From contig OY978529.1 of assembly GCA_963854835.1 (NCBI GenBank), positions 8,773,501 through 8,837,500 on the forward strand: DNA of 64,000 nt, read 5' to 3'. The notes under the pieces are model-generated. The model was not told the DNA's origin and ran no database searches. It saw only the letters and a list, made by a program, of their open reading frames with translations. Position 1 is the first letter of the stretch. The number at the start of each line of letters is the position of its first letter. Shown piece after piece: positions 54,175-64,000 of this stretch. This DNA is from Megamerina dolium. Lineage: Eukaryota; Arthropoda; Insecta; Diptera; Megamerinidae. A program made the translations under genes and the position numbers.

Positions 54175-54510
54175 AAAATCCCCGGCTGAAGCATAACAAA
54201 ATTTGGTATGGAAAAGATTTTCTTTCGAACAGTACCCACCTGCCAGCAACAATTTGAAATTTTTCCGGCAGTAGCAATTTTCCAAAAATGCTTCTTAAAA
54301 AAAAAGCTCTGTTACAAAACAAAGTTAAAGTGATGTCACAAGGGTTCCGCCGTTCGGAACTGGCTAATATAAGTAGGTCCCTTCTAATGCTGTCCAAATC
54401 TAACACACACAACAGTATTGGAAGAGTAGCTCGGTGGTATCACAATGGGCCTTTCTGCCCTAAGTGTGTCCTCTCAGAGAGAGTGCAGCCACCTAGCCTA
54501 ACCTAACCTT
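54175..54510 (+). mobile_element. SINE-LINE chimera
   Basis: A headless SINE body (54175-54432: CGGCTGAAGCATAACAAA, CCGTTCGGAACTGGCTAATA, ACAGTATTGGAAGAGTAGCT) changes abruptly at about 54433 into the LINE 3' tail GGTATCACAATGGGCC..TAACCTAACCT, as found at 53985-54068. The normal SINE end (CTTATAAGTGCCACA) is absent. Confidence 0.72.
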
Positions 54511-54998
54511 CTTTTTGGCTTGTTCTGTTTATCGTCTATTCCTTTTAGTTGCCATTCGTTTCGATACTCCCATTATTCTGCTATTCACAATTAGTGAATA
54601 TAAACAACGTGCTTCATTTCGTCATCACAATAGCCACCAAATTCACCAGATACAAATCCGTTAGATTTTTGTGTCTGCGTTATTTTAAAGAGTAAGATTA
54701 GCACAAAAAATAGCAAAGTGTCAAACAAGAGCTTCGCCGTGGATGGGGCAAAATACCGCAAACTTACTTGCGGGCAGGGTGCGATAATTTTATCGGCCAT
54801 AGTACAATCCAAAGGTGGCCATATCAAAAACCACTAATCAAACCTTTAAAAATATATATTTGTAAATAATTTTTGTTTTCTTTCAATAAATAAAAAAACA
54901 TGGCATTTTGAATTAGTTTCAGTTCGATTCGACCACCGTGTATGTATATCTTTTTATCCCCTCTCTTTATAAATTATTGATTATATTCAACTCCTCTG
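54511..54998. other. Intergenic spacer
   Basis: A minus-strand frame (54591-54827) has a hydrophobic helix but no recognised family. No feature called. Confidence 0.3.
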
Positions 54999-55359
54999 GT
55001 GGGTACCGTAGCTCAGTGGTTAGTGTGTTGGACTTCTGATCTGTAGGTCGTGGGTTCAATTTCCGGCTGAAGCATAACAAATTTAATATCGAAAAGATTT
55101 TTTCCTTTTGAACGGTACTCATCTGTCGGCAAGCAATTGGCAATTCTTACGACAGTAAAAATTTGCCATGAAAAAGCTCCTAAAAGAACTTTGTGACAAA
55201 GCTCAGAAAAAGTGATGCCGCAAGAGTTCTGCCGTTCGGAACCGGCTAAAATAAGAAGGTCCCTTCTAATACGGTCCAAAATTTAACACGCACAACAGTA
55301 ATGGAAGAGAAGCTCGGCCAAAGATCCCTTCGGGGGTTATAAATACCACATATTTATTT
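54999..55359 (+). mobile_element. tRNA-derived SINE, full length, young
   Basis: Head GGGTACCGTAGCTCAGTGG, box B GTCGTGGGTTCAATTTCC, complete body, tail. Perfect 13-bp target duplications TTCAACTCCTCTG at 54986-54998 and 55360-55372. The best reference copy in the window. Confidence 0.93.
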
Positions 55360-55372
55360 TTCAACTCCTCTG

Positions 55373-56157
55373 CGCTATTAAAATAATCATAAATGCGCTC
55401 ATTTTCTGATCAGCCTTTTATTACGTTTTTCTGATCAGTTTAGACTCTTTTTCGAGTTGTATTTCTGATAATTTACGAGCATTTTTGAAATAAAGAGAAC
55501 AGTAGCATTTCAATATTCATGATTATCAATTTGCGATTGCTTTACATTTTGTTATTGTATTTTCAATAAGCGTAAACGCGAACCATTTTCGAGCCTTTTT
55601 AATCGCGGAAGCGATTAATCAGTTTTTAACATCATCATCAAAAATGATCTAAGAAGACACAATAAGGTAAATTTTTGTTAAAATAATCTTCCAAATGCTA
55701 GGTGGGAATATGCAATTAGTGATTTTAAACAAATTTTTTTAATCGAGTCCCGAAATTTATTTCTTTTGATTTAACTTTACCCAAATGTTGCCTAATATGA
55801 AAAGAAATTACAAACACTGTCTTTGTAGGTTCAGCAGGTTTTTTATTATATTATATCAATAGTGTGTGCGAACACAATGGTGGTATTCATATAATTGTAT
55901 AAAACATAATTCTATGAAAAATAATTTATGCGCCTCGTAAAAGTTTGCCTTAGAAAAGCTAGAACTGCTCAACGCCAATGCAGTGCCAATGCAATTGCTC
56001 AATACATTTGTACTGCGCCCTCATCATGGTACACACCACATTTATAATTCCTCCAAAAATGTTGACCACTAATGATTTGCGGTTCCAACGAAAACCGGAT
56101 ATTTGGACCGGTTCCAGTTCTCAAAAAAGTGGTAACAGAAATAGGCCCAAATAGCTA
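55373..56157. other. Intergenic spacer, nothing recognised
   Basis: AT-rich with no conserved frames or inverted ends. Confidence 0.35.
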
Positions 56158-56228
56158 AACAAAAGAGAAGCTCGGCCAATGAGCCCTTTGGGGCTTTAAG
56201 TGCCACATATTTTATTTTTTTTTTTTAG
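56158..56228 (+). mobile_element. SINE 3' tail only
   Basis: GAGAAGCTCGGCCAATGAGC, then GGGGCTTTAAGTGCCACA and a T-rich tail: a severely 5'-truncated insertion of the SINE family. Confidence 0.75.
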
Positions 56229-56307
56229 CTAAACAAATGATTATATAAAATTTTTACAAAAATACAATTTCTTTCTATACAATATTTTTGTTATAAAGTA
56301 AAAAAAA

Positions 56308-56449
56308 AAATAACTGCCGAGTTATGTAAAACGCGACCCGACTGATCACTTATTTGTCGGCAAATTCTTTTTACTCTATCCAAAATACATGAACGAAACG
56401 CAGCACGCAAGAAAAAGTGATTCGTCGCGTTTTACATAATTCCGCTGTA
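56308..56449. mobile_element. Short MITE/hairpin, ATGTAAAACGCGAC ends
   Basis: TTATGTAAAACGCGAC (56314) and GTCGCGTTTTACATAA (56427) are perfect inverses, extended by CTGATCAC / GTGATTCG-type sequence. The total is about 140 bp. Confidence 0.55.
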
Positions 56450-57084
56450 AATATATAACATTCATTCCTTAGTTATTTGTGTGAAAAAATTTTAATAAAA
56501 ATAAAATACATGAAACCGAACTGAGCTACGAGCTAGCGGTACTTTAACGTATGATGTTTCTGAGTAAGACAGATATTTGTAAAATTTTCGTTTGTTCTTT
56601 TGAAATTGTTTTTGCTTCTTTCGGGACCGATTTTCGGTTCTGCAAGAAACATTTTCCGTTCTTTTGGAATGGCTTTAAAGTTCTTTGGACTTATTTTTCT
56701 GTTTTTCTAAACCGTTTTTCGGTTCTTCTAAGACCCAGAACGGTCGGTTCATTAAAGGATCCGGTTCTCCGGTTCCTCGGTTCTGTGCATCACTATTCAC
56801 TACTGCATTTGACGCAAGACGCATCAGTTTTAGCTGGTAATAAGTAAACGACAACCTGCAATAACTAAAATCACATGCATTTGAATATTGCACTGAAGTG
56901 GATTGTGCACAAATGTGTAAAAAAATACAAAAACGAGCGGAAAAAAATATAAAGCAATCGAAAAAGTCAATAAAAATAAAATAAAAACAGAAATATCAAT
57001 AATGCTATGATTATAAGACAAATTTTTTATTGTTGGAATGAAAAATTCGTTGTTTTTTTCAATAAGTGATAGCATACAATAGGG
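56450..57084. other. Intergenic spacer with a CGGTTC-rich stretch
   Basis: 56620-56790 repeats TTTTCGGTTCTT, CCGGTTCTCCGGTTCC and similar motifs irregularly, a simple-sequence stretch. No gene. Confidence 0.4.
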
Positions 57085-58206
57085 AAACTACTGTGTCACA
57101 GAGTTGCACGCAATGCTGGAATGTGTAAAGTATTTCCGTAAATAATTGTACGGTCAGTCATTTCATCTGCGAACTGACCACGTAGTGCTAAGGTGCGCTG
57201 GATTGAACGGCTGCTGAGTTATGATTTTACAATCGAGCATCGTTAGGGAGGAGATCACTATCTCGTCGTCCTTGAAAAATGGGCTGTAAACATTGTTCTC
57301 TAGTGGAAATCATTGTCAAAATACGATCTACGAATATCTGGCCGGAAGAGTCATGAACCACCGAACAAGTGCAAGATCAATGGAACGACCCAGATCTCGT
57401 AAGAATTATGGAATACAAGGTGCAGGGTGTAAGTCCAATAGCAAAGGCATAATGAGCACAATGGAAAATGCACTTACGAGATGGATGTCTATTCCGAGCA
57501 TGGGAAAATGAAGATTGGAAAATCAGCATTGATCTTCTAGTGGTACCCAAGGCAAGAGTAAATGTAGTGATAGCTGTGTATCACAATGCTTCCAGTGGAG
57601 GGAATTTGGGCATCACCAAAACCATTGAGGAAAGAAAGCAACGATTTTATTGGGTTGGATGGCATGACCATGCTGCTGATTGGATTCGGAAGTGTGAGCA
57701 ATGTGCAATGGCCAAAGGTACTACTAACAAAAGTCGAGGTAAAATGCACCAACCTGCACCATTTCCAACAAGCAACGCAGGGAACAAGTATGTTCTGGTG
57801 GTTATAGATTACTTCAGTAAATGACCTGAAGTATACCCCATTCCAAATCAAGAAGCTAGTACAATTGCGGATGTATTCGTCAGCGAATGGATTACTCGTT
57901 TTGGTGTGCCGATGGAGTACGCTCAGACTAAGGTCGTAACTTCGAATCAGTTGTATTCCAGGAGTTGTGCCGTATGTTGGGTATACACAAAACTCGTATA
58001 ACACCTTTGCATTCACAATCTGATGGCATTGTAGATAAATACCAAAAGACTGGGATGTGTTTATATGTACCAATGTTCTTCATGGCATATCGATGCGCAC
58101 AACGTGACACGACTGCCACTACATCAGAAATTGCAATTTTTGGAAACGAGTTAAGACTGTCAGCTGATTTAAAATTTGGATTCCAACACCAGAGAGATAA
58201 ATCGAA
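57085..58206 (+). pseudogene. Ty3/gypsy pol fragment: RNase H and integrase
   Basis: Broken frames: ELHAMLECVKYFRK and LYGQSFHLRTDH (RNase H end) at 57105-57185. Then a continuous piece at 57500-57824: VIAVYHNASSGGNLGITKTI and RFYWVGWHDHAADWIRKCEQ, the HHCC zinc domain of integrase (H..H..C..C), then NKYVLVVIDYFSK, the start of the catalytic core (first Asp). The core continues in degraded form (VFVSEWITRFGVP, LCRMLGIHKTRITPLHSQSD) to 58206, where an antisense LINE interrupts. Confidence 0.8.
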
Positions 58207-59578
58207 GGTAGGCTAGGTTATGCGGCCGCCCCCAAAGGGGGGCGCACTTAGGCCAAATAACTGGCCCATTGTGTCACTATGCATCACTAATGCTTACTAT
58301 CCTATCTCCTCTGTTAAGCGGAACCATTGGGATTTCCTAATGAATAGAGCAATGTCCCTGACATCTATGGGTGCAAGCTCAGTATTATCTGTAAAAAAAG
58401 CACTCCCCAGTAGAGTGTGCCTTCTGCGTGCCAAGGCAGGGCATCTACAGAGGAAGTGGTGAACACTTTCCTTCTCTTCCTCGTTTTATATTACAGCGAA
58501 GCCACGTTGCCGCCTCCATAGCCATAATATCAGCTTGAAAAGCATTGCAAAAGTCGGGTAATTGGAACTTGAGCTTAACGCTTAAGGAATCAGAAAAGAC
58601 GTCACCTCCTACCCTACCCTCCAATTTGGGGCCATCTGTGTACAATTGTGCCGATTGAACTCCAGTTTTGTTGACAATACCCCTATTCTATTCATCCCTT
58701 CAGGGTATATGGGTTGAGAATCTATTGTCAAAGCATGGTATGGGGATGGTATAGTCGATGGCATTCGGAATTGTAGTGCACTCCCCCAGGATCCTTGAAT
58801 GACCGTATCCTGGTTGAGCCCAGCATGAAGCTATATTTAGCCTGATTGCTAATATAAGTGCTCTCTGCTTGCCAAATAAATCTACGGGGAGTAGATGTAA
58901 TAGCGAGTATAGTGCTTTCGACTGGGTGGTTCTTAGGGCACCTGTTGTCAAGACCGCAGACGTCCTTTGAACCTTGTCTATTAACCGTTTGTGTACCTCC
59001 TTATTTAAGGATTCCCACCAGACTATCACACAGTAAAAAGGAATTGGTCTGACGGCCGCAGAGTATAGCCATGATACGATTGTAGGTCTCATCCCTCATC
59101 TTTTACCTATGGCTTTCTTACAGGAATAAAGTGCTGCTGTTGCTTTACGAACCCTCTCCTCCGTGTTTGGTTTCCAACTTACTTTTCTATCTAAAGTTAT
59201 ACCCAAGTACTCCGCCTGTTCAGTTAGCTTTAGACTAGTTCTCCTAATTCTAGGTCAGACCAGACCAGAGTTTGAAGCCCATTTGGACAAGATTGATAAG
59301 GCATGGTTCATCATTTCGGTGAGTGTATTTAAATATTTTCCCGATGCCACAAGTGCCACGTCATCTGCATAAGCCACCGCTTTGCATCCCGTGGCCTGTA
59401 AAGGTATGAGAACTTCATTGATGGTTAAGTTCCACAAAAGAGGCGACAGCACACCCTCTTGAGGGATGCCCTTAATCGAAAATCTACTAATGCATGAGGT
59501 ACCCAATTTTGAGTTTATCACTCTTTGCTTTAGCAACAGACTAATGAATCTAATAATAGGATCATCCATATTAAGCAT
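58207..59578 (-). pseudogene. Antisense LINE inserted in the gypsy element
   Basis: Minus-strand RT: IKGIPQEGVLSPLLWNLTIN and CKAVAYADDVALVASG (active-site box) at 59255-59578. Then KVQRTSAVLTTGALRTTQSK and LLHLLPVDLFGKQRALILAI (58700-59092), then the RNase H start, and the 3' tail GGGGCGGCCGCATAACCTAG at 58212-58232. Relative to the copy at 34545-36056 it lacks several hundred bases of RNase H region at about 58490. Gypsy coding resumes on its far side. Confidence 0.82.
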
Positions 59579-59579
59579 A

Positions 59580-59987
59580 GCAAGAGAGTGTAGTTATCTT
59601 CGGTAACTACACGGTAGTAGGTAACTACACGATAGTAGGTAACTACACTAACGAAAAGCGGGAGCAGTTGGATGAAGTACATACGTTCATCAGAGAGCAA
59701 TCGCAGATGATAAGCGACAAGATGAAGTCCCGGTATGATTTTAGAGTAAATTCGGAAGTGTTTTATGAAGGAGAGTTTGTGATGTATCATAATCCGCAAC
59801 AAAAGAAGGGTCTGTCCCCTAAACTACAGACTCATTGAGAAGGACCATATGGGATAATAACAAAAAATTAATAACGTGCCTGGAATGAAAGAGCAGAGTT
59901 CAAAATAGTGCACTTGGAGCGACTTGCGCCATATCAGGGGGGATTTTAGAAACTTGTTCGGAACGAACAAGGTTAAGAGGAGTGCAG
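59580..59987 (+). pseudogene. Ty3/gypsy integrase C-terminal end
   Basis: The plus strand reads EKREQLDEVHTFIREQSQMI, SDKMKSRYDFRVNSEVFYEG, EFVMYHNPQQKKGLSPKLQT, then EFKIVHLERLAPYQGGF and stop. This is the GPY/F-type C-terminal domain of gypsy integrases. A purine-rich AAGAGGAG just before 59988 is the likely polypurine tract. An 18-bp motif (GTAACTACACGATAGTAG) is repeated near 59600-59650 at the LINE junction. Confidence 0.75.
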
Positions 59988-60398
59988 TGTAACGATTATC
60001 GATGGTTGGTTATTCATCACAAATTGTGAATGCCACGAATAATGGTAGCATCGAAATGAATGTCAACAAACAGAAATAATTGATAATCAGAACAAGCCGG
60101 CGAGAAAGAAAGAGAAGAAACTCGAGTACGATCAAGAAGGATTCTAGAGTGTTGCCACAGAGTATAAAAAGGACCAGTTGTTGAAAAATGAATCAATACG
60201 ACTCCGAAAGAGATAGAGACAACATAACACCATCAAGTGAACATCACACGATAGCAAGTTAAATTAGAGAGTGACTGTAAATAGTTGATTAAATAAATTG
60301 TTGTTGGACATAACTAGTACAAAATAAGCGTTGCAATTATTATTGAAAGAATCCAGTGATCGAACAGAATTAAACGTTCACAAAATAAAAGCGCAACA
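59988..60398 (+). mobile_element. Ty3/gypsy 3' LTR
   Basis: Starts TGTAACGATTATCGATGG directly after the polypurine tract and ends about GCGCAACA. The TATA-like AGTATAAAAAGG is at 60160-60171. Homologous throughout to the solo LTR at 16020-16467. Confidence 0.8.
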
Positions 60399-61184
60399 AT
60401 ATTAATACATTTGTTTGTTGTTTAATAAATAAATACGCATACTTACCGAAATTCAGGTGAACAAATAATAATTTGAATGAAATGTCAAATGTATGGTGAA
60501 ATGAATATAATGATGCACACGGTTGTATTTATAACTATAAAATGCTAATATTTTACCCATACGAACTATTTACAAGTGATACGATTAAATCCTCCATACA
60601 AAACAGTTTATGTAAATGTATTAATGTATTTCCTAAGTATATATACGTAAAATTTGTGCATAAATTTTAATATAAATGCGACATTGCAGTAAAATCACCA
60701 CTAAATTCACCACTAATGTTGTGTTTCGATTTGCATGGGTGGAAAAATAGGCTCCTTATAATAGACATACACGTTTTGTAATTGTTTATAATTGGACGAT
60801 TTTAGTGAAATATGTCGAAAAACAGTAAAAGTAATAGCTGGTTTGTGCTTCTTTCGCATTTTATTTTATTCCGTAAAATTAATTGTGTTTTAGTGCATGT
60901 ATATGAATATATTACAACTATTTTCCTACTACTTTTCAACTACTACAATTTTAAGTTGAAAAGCTATGTGAATAAGCAACGCTGACGAGAAGCCGAAAAT
61001 GGCCAGAGTAAAGTAATAACAACAATAGGTGGTGAACTCACTGATTGAGTGCGCGTGGAAAAATACATATAGAAAATGAAAATTCTCTGAGCGGGAGAGT
61101 CTCTTTCCATTCCTTATTATTCTTTGGTCAGGGTGAGCTATTCTGCATTTATGCAGTCATTTTTCTTTCTGTTTGACATTTGAA
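60399..61184. other. AT-rich intergenic DNA
   Basis: No supported feature. Short open frames only. Confidence 0.3.
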
Positions 61185-61265
61185 CTGTTCGATCACTAGA
61201 TTGTCAATAATAAATACAACACTAATATTGTAATGACTTTATGCAAGAACAATTTATTTATTCAA
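61185..61265 (-). mobile_element. Possible gypsy LTR fragment, antisense
   Basis: CTGTTCGATCACTAGATTGTC followed by AATAATAAATACAACAC and AACAATTTATTTATT parallels the inverse of the LTR 3' region (as at 9690-9770). Diverged. Confidence 0.45.
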
Positions 61266-61539
61266 TACTCGCATTTACAATATCTTTTTAGTATACTTCA
61301 GATTTACCTAACGACTTTGTTGCACACGCACTTGCTATTTTGTTCGACGCTCGTGTTTGGTTTTGTTTACTTGCATCTTAAGCTCTCCTCTGAACAAATT
61401 TTGGGTATTTATGCTCTGTTGCAACACTAGAATCTTTTATCGTATAGCATCCGTTGTCTGTATTATTATTTTGTTTTGTTTCCAATTCTTTTTTATTTGG
61501 CATTCGTTTCGATTCTTCCTTTGCACTCTTTTCAGACCC

Positions 61540-61800
61540 CTTTTCCAGAGCGCTCACGCTCAAAACACTCATATACGTTCCAAAAACCCTCGGAAACTGC
61601 TTATGAGAAAGAGCTCTAAAAAAGCTTCTGAAATCTTTTCTATAGAAAGCTCCAAAGATTTTCTTACTATCTCCTTATTTTCACACATGCAGTGTGTTCG
61701 TAGATTGTGTATTTCGAGTCATTGAAGAGCGTTCTGAAAACGCTCTTTAGTTTCACACTTTTAGGACTCCTTTTTGTGAGCGCTCACATTCTGGTTTGTT
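61540..61800. repeat. Inverted-repeat-rich stretch with GAGCGCTC motifs
   Basis: AGAGCGCTCACGCTC near 61555, AAGAGCGTTCTGAAAACGCTCTT at about 61727-61749 (hairpin) and TGAGCGCTCACATTC near 61778. It may be a foldback MITE with CCTTTTT-type ends; borders not resolved. Confidence 0.35.
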
Positions 61801-62104
61801 GCGAATACGCGCCAAGTCCAGCGCTTTTGTTTTTTTTTTTCATATATGTGACATTAAGCTAAATATGGGTATCAAAAAGTTGCAAATTGTTGCTGAATAA
61901 ATTTATGCAAGTAAGAACTTGCCAGTAGGAAAAACTGGTAATCGTGGAATAGCAACTGTTTGTGAAACTTGCAAGTATTTGCTAGTTTTGCATTTTTGTA
62001 CTATTTGGTATATTTTTCTCTCTGCGAGCGAATACTGTCAATTTCTGAGGTCCGAAAACGGACCTGTAATCTTTCCTTTTATAATAAATAAATATACCAG
62101 GTGT

Positions 62105-62717
62105 CTATCTTGGAACCAGCATTAACAGCAGTAATGACGTCAGCTTGGAGATAATGCGTAGGATAACTCTTGCTAACAGGTGTTACTTTGGGCTGAGTAA
62201 GCAATTGAGAAGTCGAGCCCTCTCTCGAAGAACGAAAACTACACTCTACAAGTCTCTCATCATGCCTGTCCTAACATATGGCGCTGAAGCCTGGACAATT
62301 TCCACCTCGGATGAGCGAATGCTTGGAGTTTTCGAGAGAAAAGTCCTACGCAAGATCTTTGGACCTATTTGCGTTGGTGGCGAGTACCGAATAAGGTACA
62401 ACCATGAGCTGTACGAGCTGTATGCCGATATTGACATAGTAAAGCGCATCAAAATCCAGCGGCTGCGCTGGCTAGGTCATGTCGAGCGAATGGAAGAACA
62501 CGCTCCAGCTAAGAAGGTGTTATATTCGGAACCCGCTGGAGGACGACGCAGAAGAGGAAGACCAAACCTCAGGTGGAAAGACCAAGTACTGGAGAACCTG
62601 ACGTCGCTTGGAATTTCTAACTGGCGCCAGCTAGCGAAGAACAGAGATGGCTGGCGAAGCATGTTATTTTCGGCCTAAATCGATATTCGGTTGTTATGGC
62701 CACATAACGAACGAACG
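62105..62717 (+). pseudogene. 5'-truncated LINE insertion with 9-bp target duplication
   Basis: Opens within the RT (YLGTSINSSNDVSLEIMRRI) and runs LSKQLRSRALSRRTKTTLYK, LIMPVLTYGAEAWTISTSDE, KVLRKIFGPICVGGEYRIRY, RLRWLGHVERMEEHAPAKK, GRRRRGRPNLRWKDQVLENL to DGWRSMLFSA and stop at about 62678. The tail is CACATAACGAACGAACGAAC. The frame has no stops, so it is a recent copy. ACCAGGTGT flanks it on both sides (62096-62104, 62718-62726). Same family as 21868-22740. Confidence 0.85.
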
Positions 62718-62842
62718 AACCAGGTGTACAAGCTTAAATCCGCTGTTTGCTCGTAGATGTCGTTAGTGAGCATATTGAGCTATTATCGATTGTGCATCAT
62801 CAGTGATTTCATACAACAACATTCATTTTTCCTCGTATAATC

Positions 62843-63832
62843 ATGCCTAGTCTCGTGCCAGAAAAAGACCATATGCGAGAAGCTCTACTTTTTTGCTTCA
62901 ATTTGAAGAAATCTGCTGCTGAGTCGCACCTTATGCTTGTGGAGATAGTGCGCTATCGGAAACCAATTGCAGAAGACTGATTTCGTCGGTTCAAAGAAGG
63001 CCATTTTGACTTGAGTGACAAGAAGCGTGAAAATAGACCCAGAAAAGTTGACGACCATGATTTGCAGGCTCTTTTGGATGAGGACGACACCCAATCGCAA
63101 AAAATGGTTGCGGAACAGTTAGGTGTTACTCAACAAGCCATTTCCATACGTTTACGAGCCATGGGGAAGGTTCAAAAATTTGGAAAATGGGTACCCCATG
63201 AATTGAACGATAGGCAGATGGAGCAACGCCAAAACACATGCGAAATCTTGGTTGCTAGACAAAAAAGAAAGTCGTTCCTGCATCTTGTGGTGACTTGCGA
63301 TGAATAGTGGATATACTTTGAGAATCCTAAACGAAAAAAATCGTGGGTCGATCCCGGTCAACCAGCAACTTCTTCTCCAAGACCAAATCGCTTTGGACTC
63401 AAGACGATGCTGTGCGTTTGGTGGGATCAGCAGGGTGTCATCTACTATGAGCTGTTGAAATCTGGTGAAACTGTCAATGCTCACCGCTAACACCAACAAC
63501 TAGTGAAATTGCACTGTGCTTTGGGTGAAAAAATGCCTGGTTATGAACAAAGACATGAAAAGCTGATTTTTCTCCACGACAACGCCCCATCGCACACGTC
63601 AAAACTGGTCCAAAATTACTTGGACACACTCAATTGGGAGGTGCTACCTCATCCCGCTTATTCACCAGACCTGGCCCCTTCTGACTATCACCTGTTTTCG
63701 CCGATGGGTCACGCGCTCGCCGAACAGCACTTCGATTCGTATGAAGACGTCGGAAAATGGCTTGACGAGTGGTTTGCCTCCGAAAATGAGGAATTCTTTT
63801 GGCATGGTATACACAAATTGCCCGAGAGATGA
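62843..63832 (+). pseudogene. mariner transposase, full frame with three stop codons
   Basis: From MPSLVPEKDHMREALLFCFN at 62843 to HGIHKLPER at 63832 the reading frame never shifts (330 codons). It is interrupted only by TGA at 62978 (ED*FRRF), TAG at 63305 (CDE*WIYF) and TAA at 63488 (AHR*HQQL). HTH regions, WVPHELND, the first Asp (TCDE), LCVWWDQQGVIYYELLKSGE, the second Asp (FLHDNAPSHTSK) and the third Asp (YSPDLAPSDYHLF) are all present. DD34D type, close to the Mos1/mellifera style. Inactive as read, but only lightly decayed. Confidence 0.9.
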
Positions 63833-64000
63833 GAAAAATGTATAGCTAGTGAGGGAAAATACTTTGAATAAATTAATTTTTGGCTTTCTATGAACAAAAG
63901 TGTTTTTTTTTACCGTAAAACAGCGGATTTAACCTTGTACACCTGGTAAATATTATTCATCTTTCAATTAGTTCAAAGTCCCATAGAAATAAAATAAATA

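Larger units (their letters stand above)
62097..63951 (+). mobile_element. mariner element with LINE inserted in its left terminal repeat
   Basis: The right end is AACCTTGTACACCTGG|TA at 63951. The left end TA|CCAGGTGT (62095-62104) is cut after 8 bases by a LINE fragment and resumes at 62719 (CAGGTGTACAAGCTTAAATC). TIRs, once the LINE is disregarded, are about 28 bp with one or two differences. The element proper is about 1.24 kb. Confidence 0.85.

Noticed and set aside
54591..54827. 78-aa minus-strand ORF with a hydrophobic helix
   Set aside because: No recognised family, no splice or promoter support, and it lies in repeat-rich spacer; too weak to call a gene.

Overview
This is nuclear DNA of a higher dipteran fly, most likely a tephritid fruit fly or close relative (inferred from Drosophila-like gene structures, rosa-like mariners and strong AT richness; the species cannot be read from the sequence). 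The window is a few intron-containing host genes embedded in dense, nested transposable elements. It holds no CRISPR array, rRNA or operon.

Host genes, left to right. A Mediator subunit 9-like fragment lies near 9.4 kb. A complete TBRG1-like FYRN/FYRC gene is on the + strand (10360-11420, two exons). An EI24 (Drosophila tank) homologue is on the - strand (12125-14498, five exons). A KLHDC3/slim kelch-repeat gene is on the + strand (20173-30128, five exons; introns 3 and 4 are filled with transposons). chico, the insulin receptor substrate, is on the - strand (38445-51854, eight coding exons). The four gene models were built by hand from conserved protein segments and phase-consistent GT-AG junctions.

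Mobile DNA. (1) Tc1/mariner: one apparently intact Tc1-like element (17801-19420), one Tc1-like element broken by a self-copied block (25023-27092), a nearly intact mariner with three stops (62097-63951), a rosa-like mariner in a chico intron (40560-41722) and many remnants. (2) MITEs and foldback elements: at least five families, including a three-copy family whose ends begin GCCTAGACAGAC, a TTAA-flanked piggyBac-type element and a foldback element with a GC-rich tandem core. (3) A tRNA-derived SINE family, about eleven copies, some with perfect 13-bp target duplications. (4) Non-LTR elements of several clades. (5) Ty3/gypsy gag, pol and LTR pieces plus a solo LTR, and a BEL/Pao fragment.

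How it fits together. The gene content is ordinary: insulin signalling (chico), ER/autophagy (EI24), a kelch ubiquitin-ligase adaptor type (slim) and a nuclear FYR-domain factor. I found no unknown gene system. What is unusual is the history recorded in the repeats: SINE into MITE end, LINE into mariner terminal repeat, antisense LINE into gypsy, Tc1 into the microsatellite of a TTAA element followed by aberrant gap repair.
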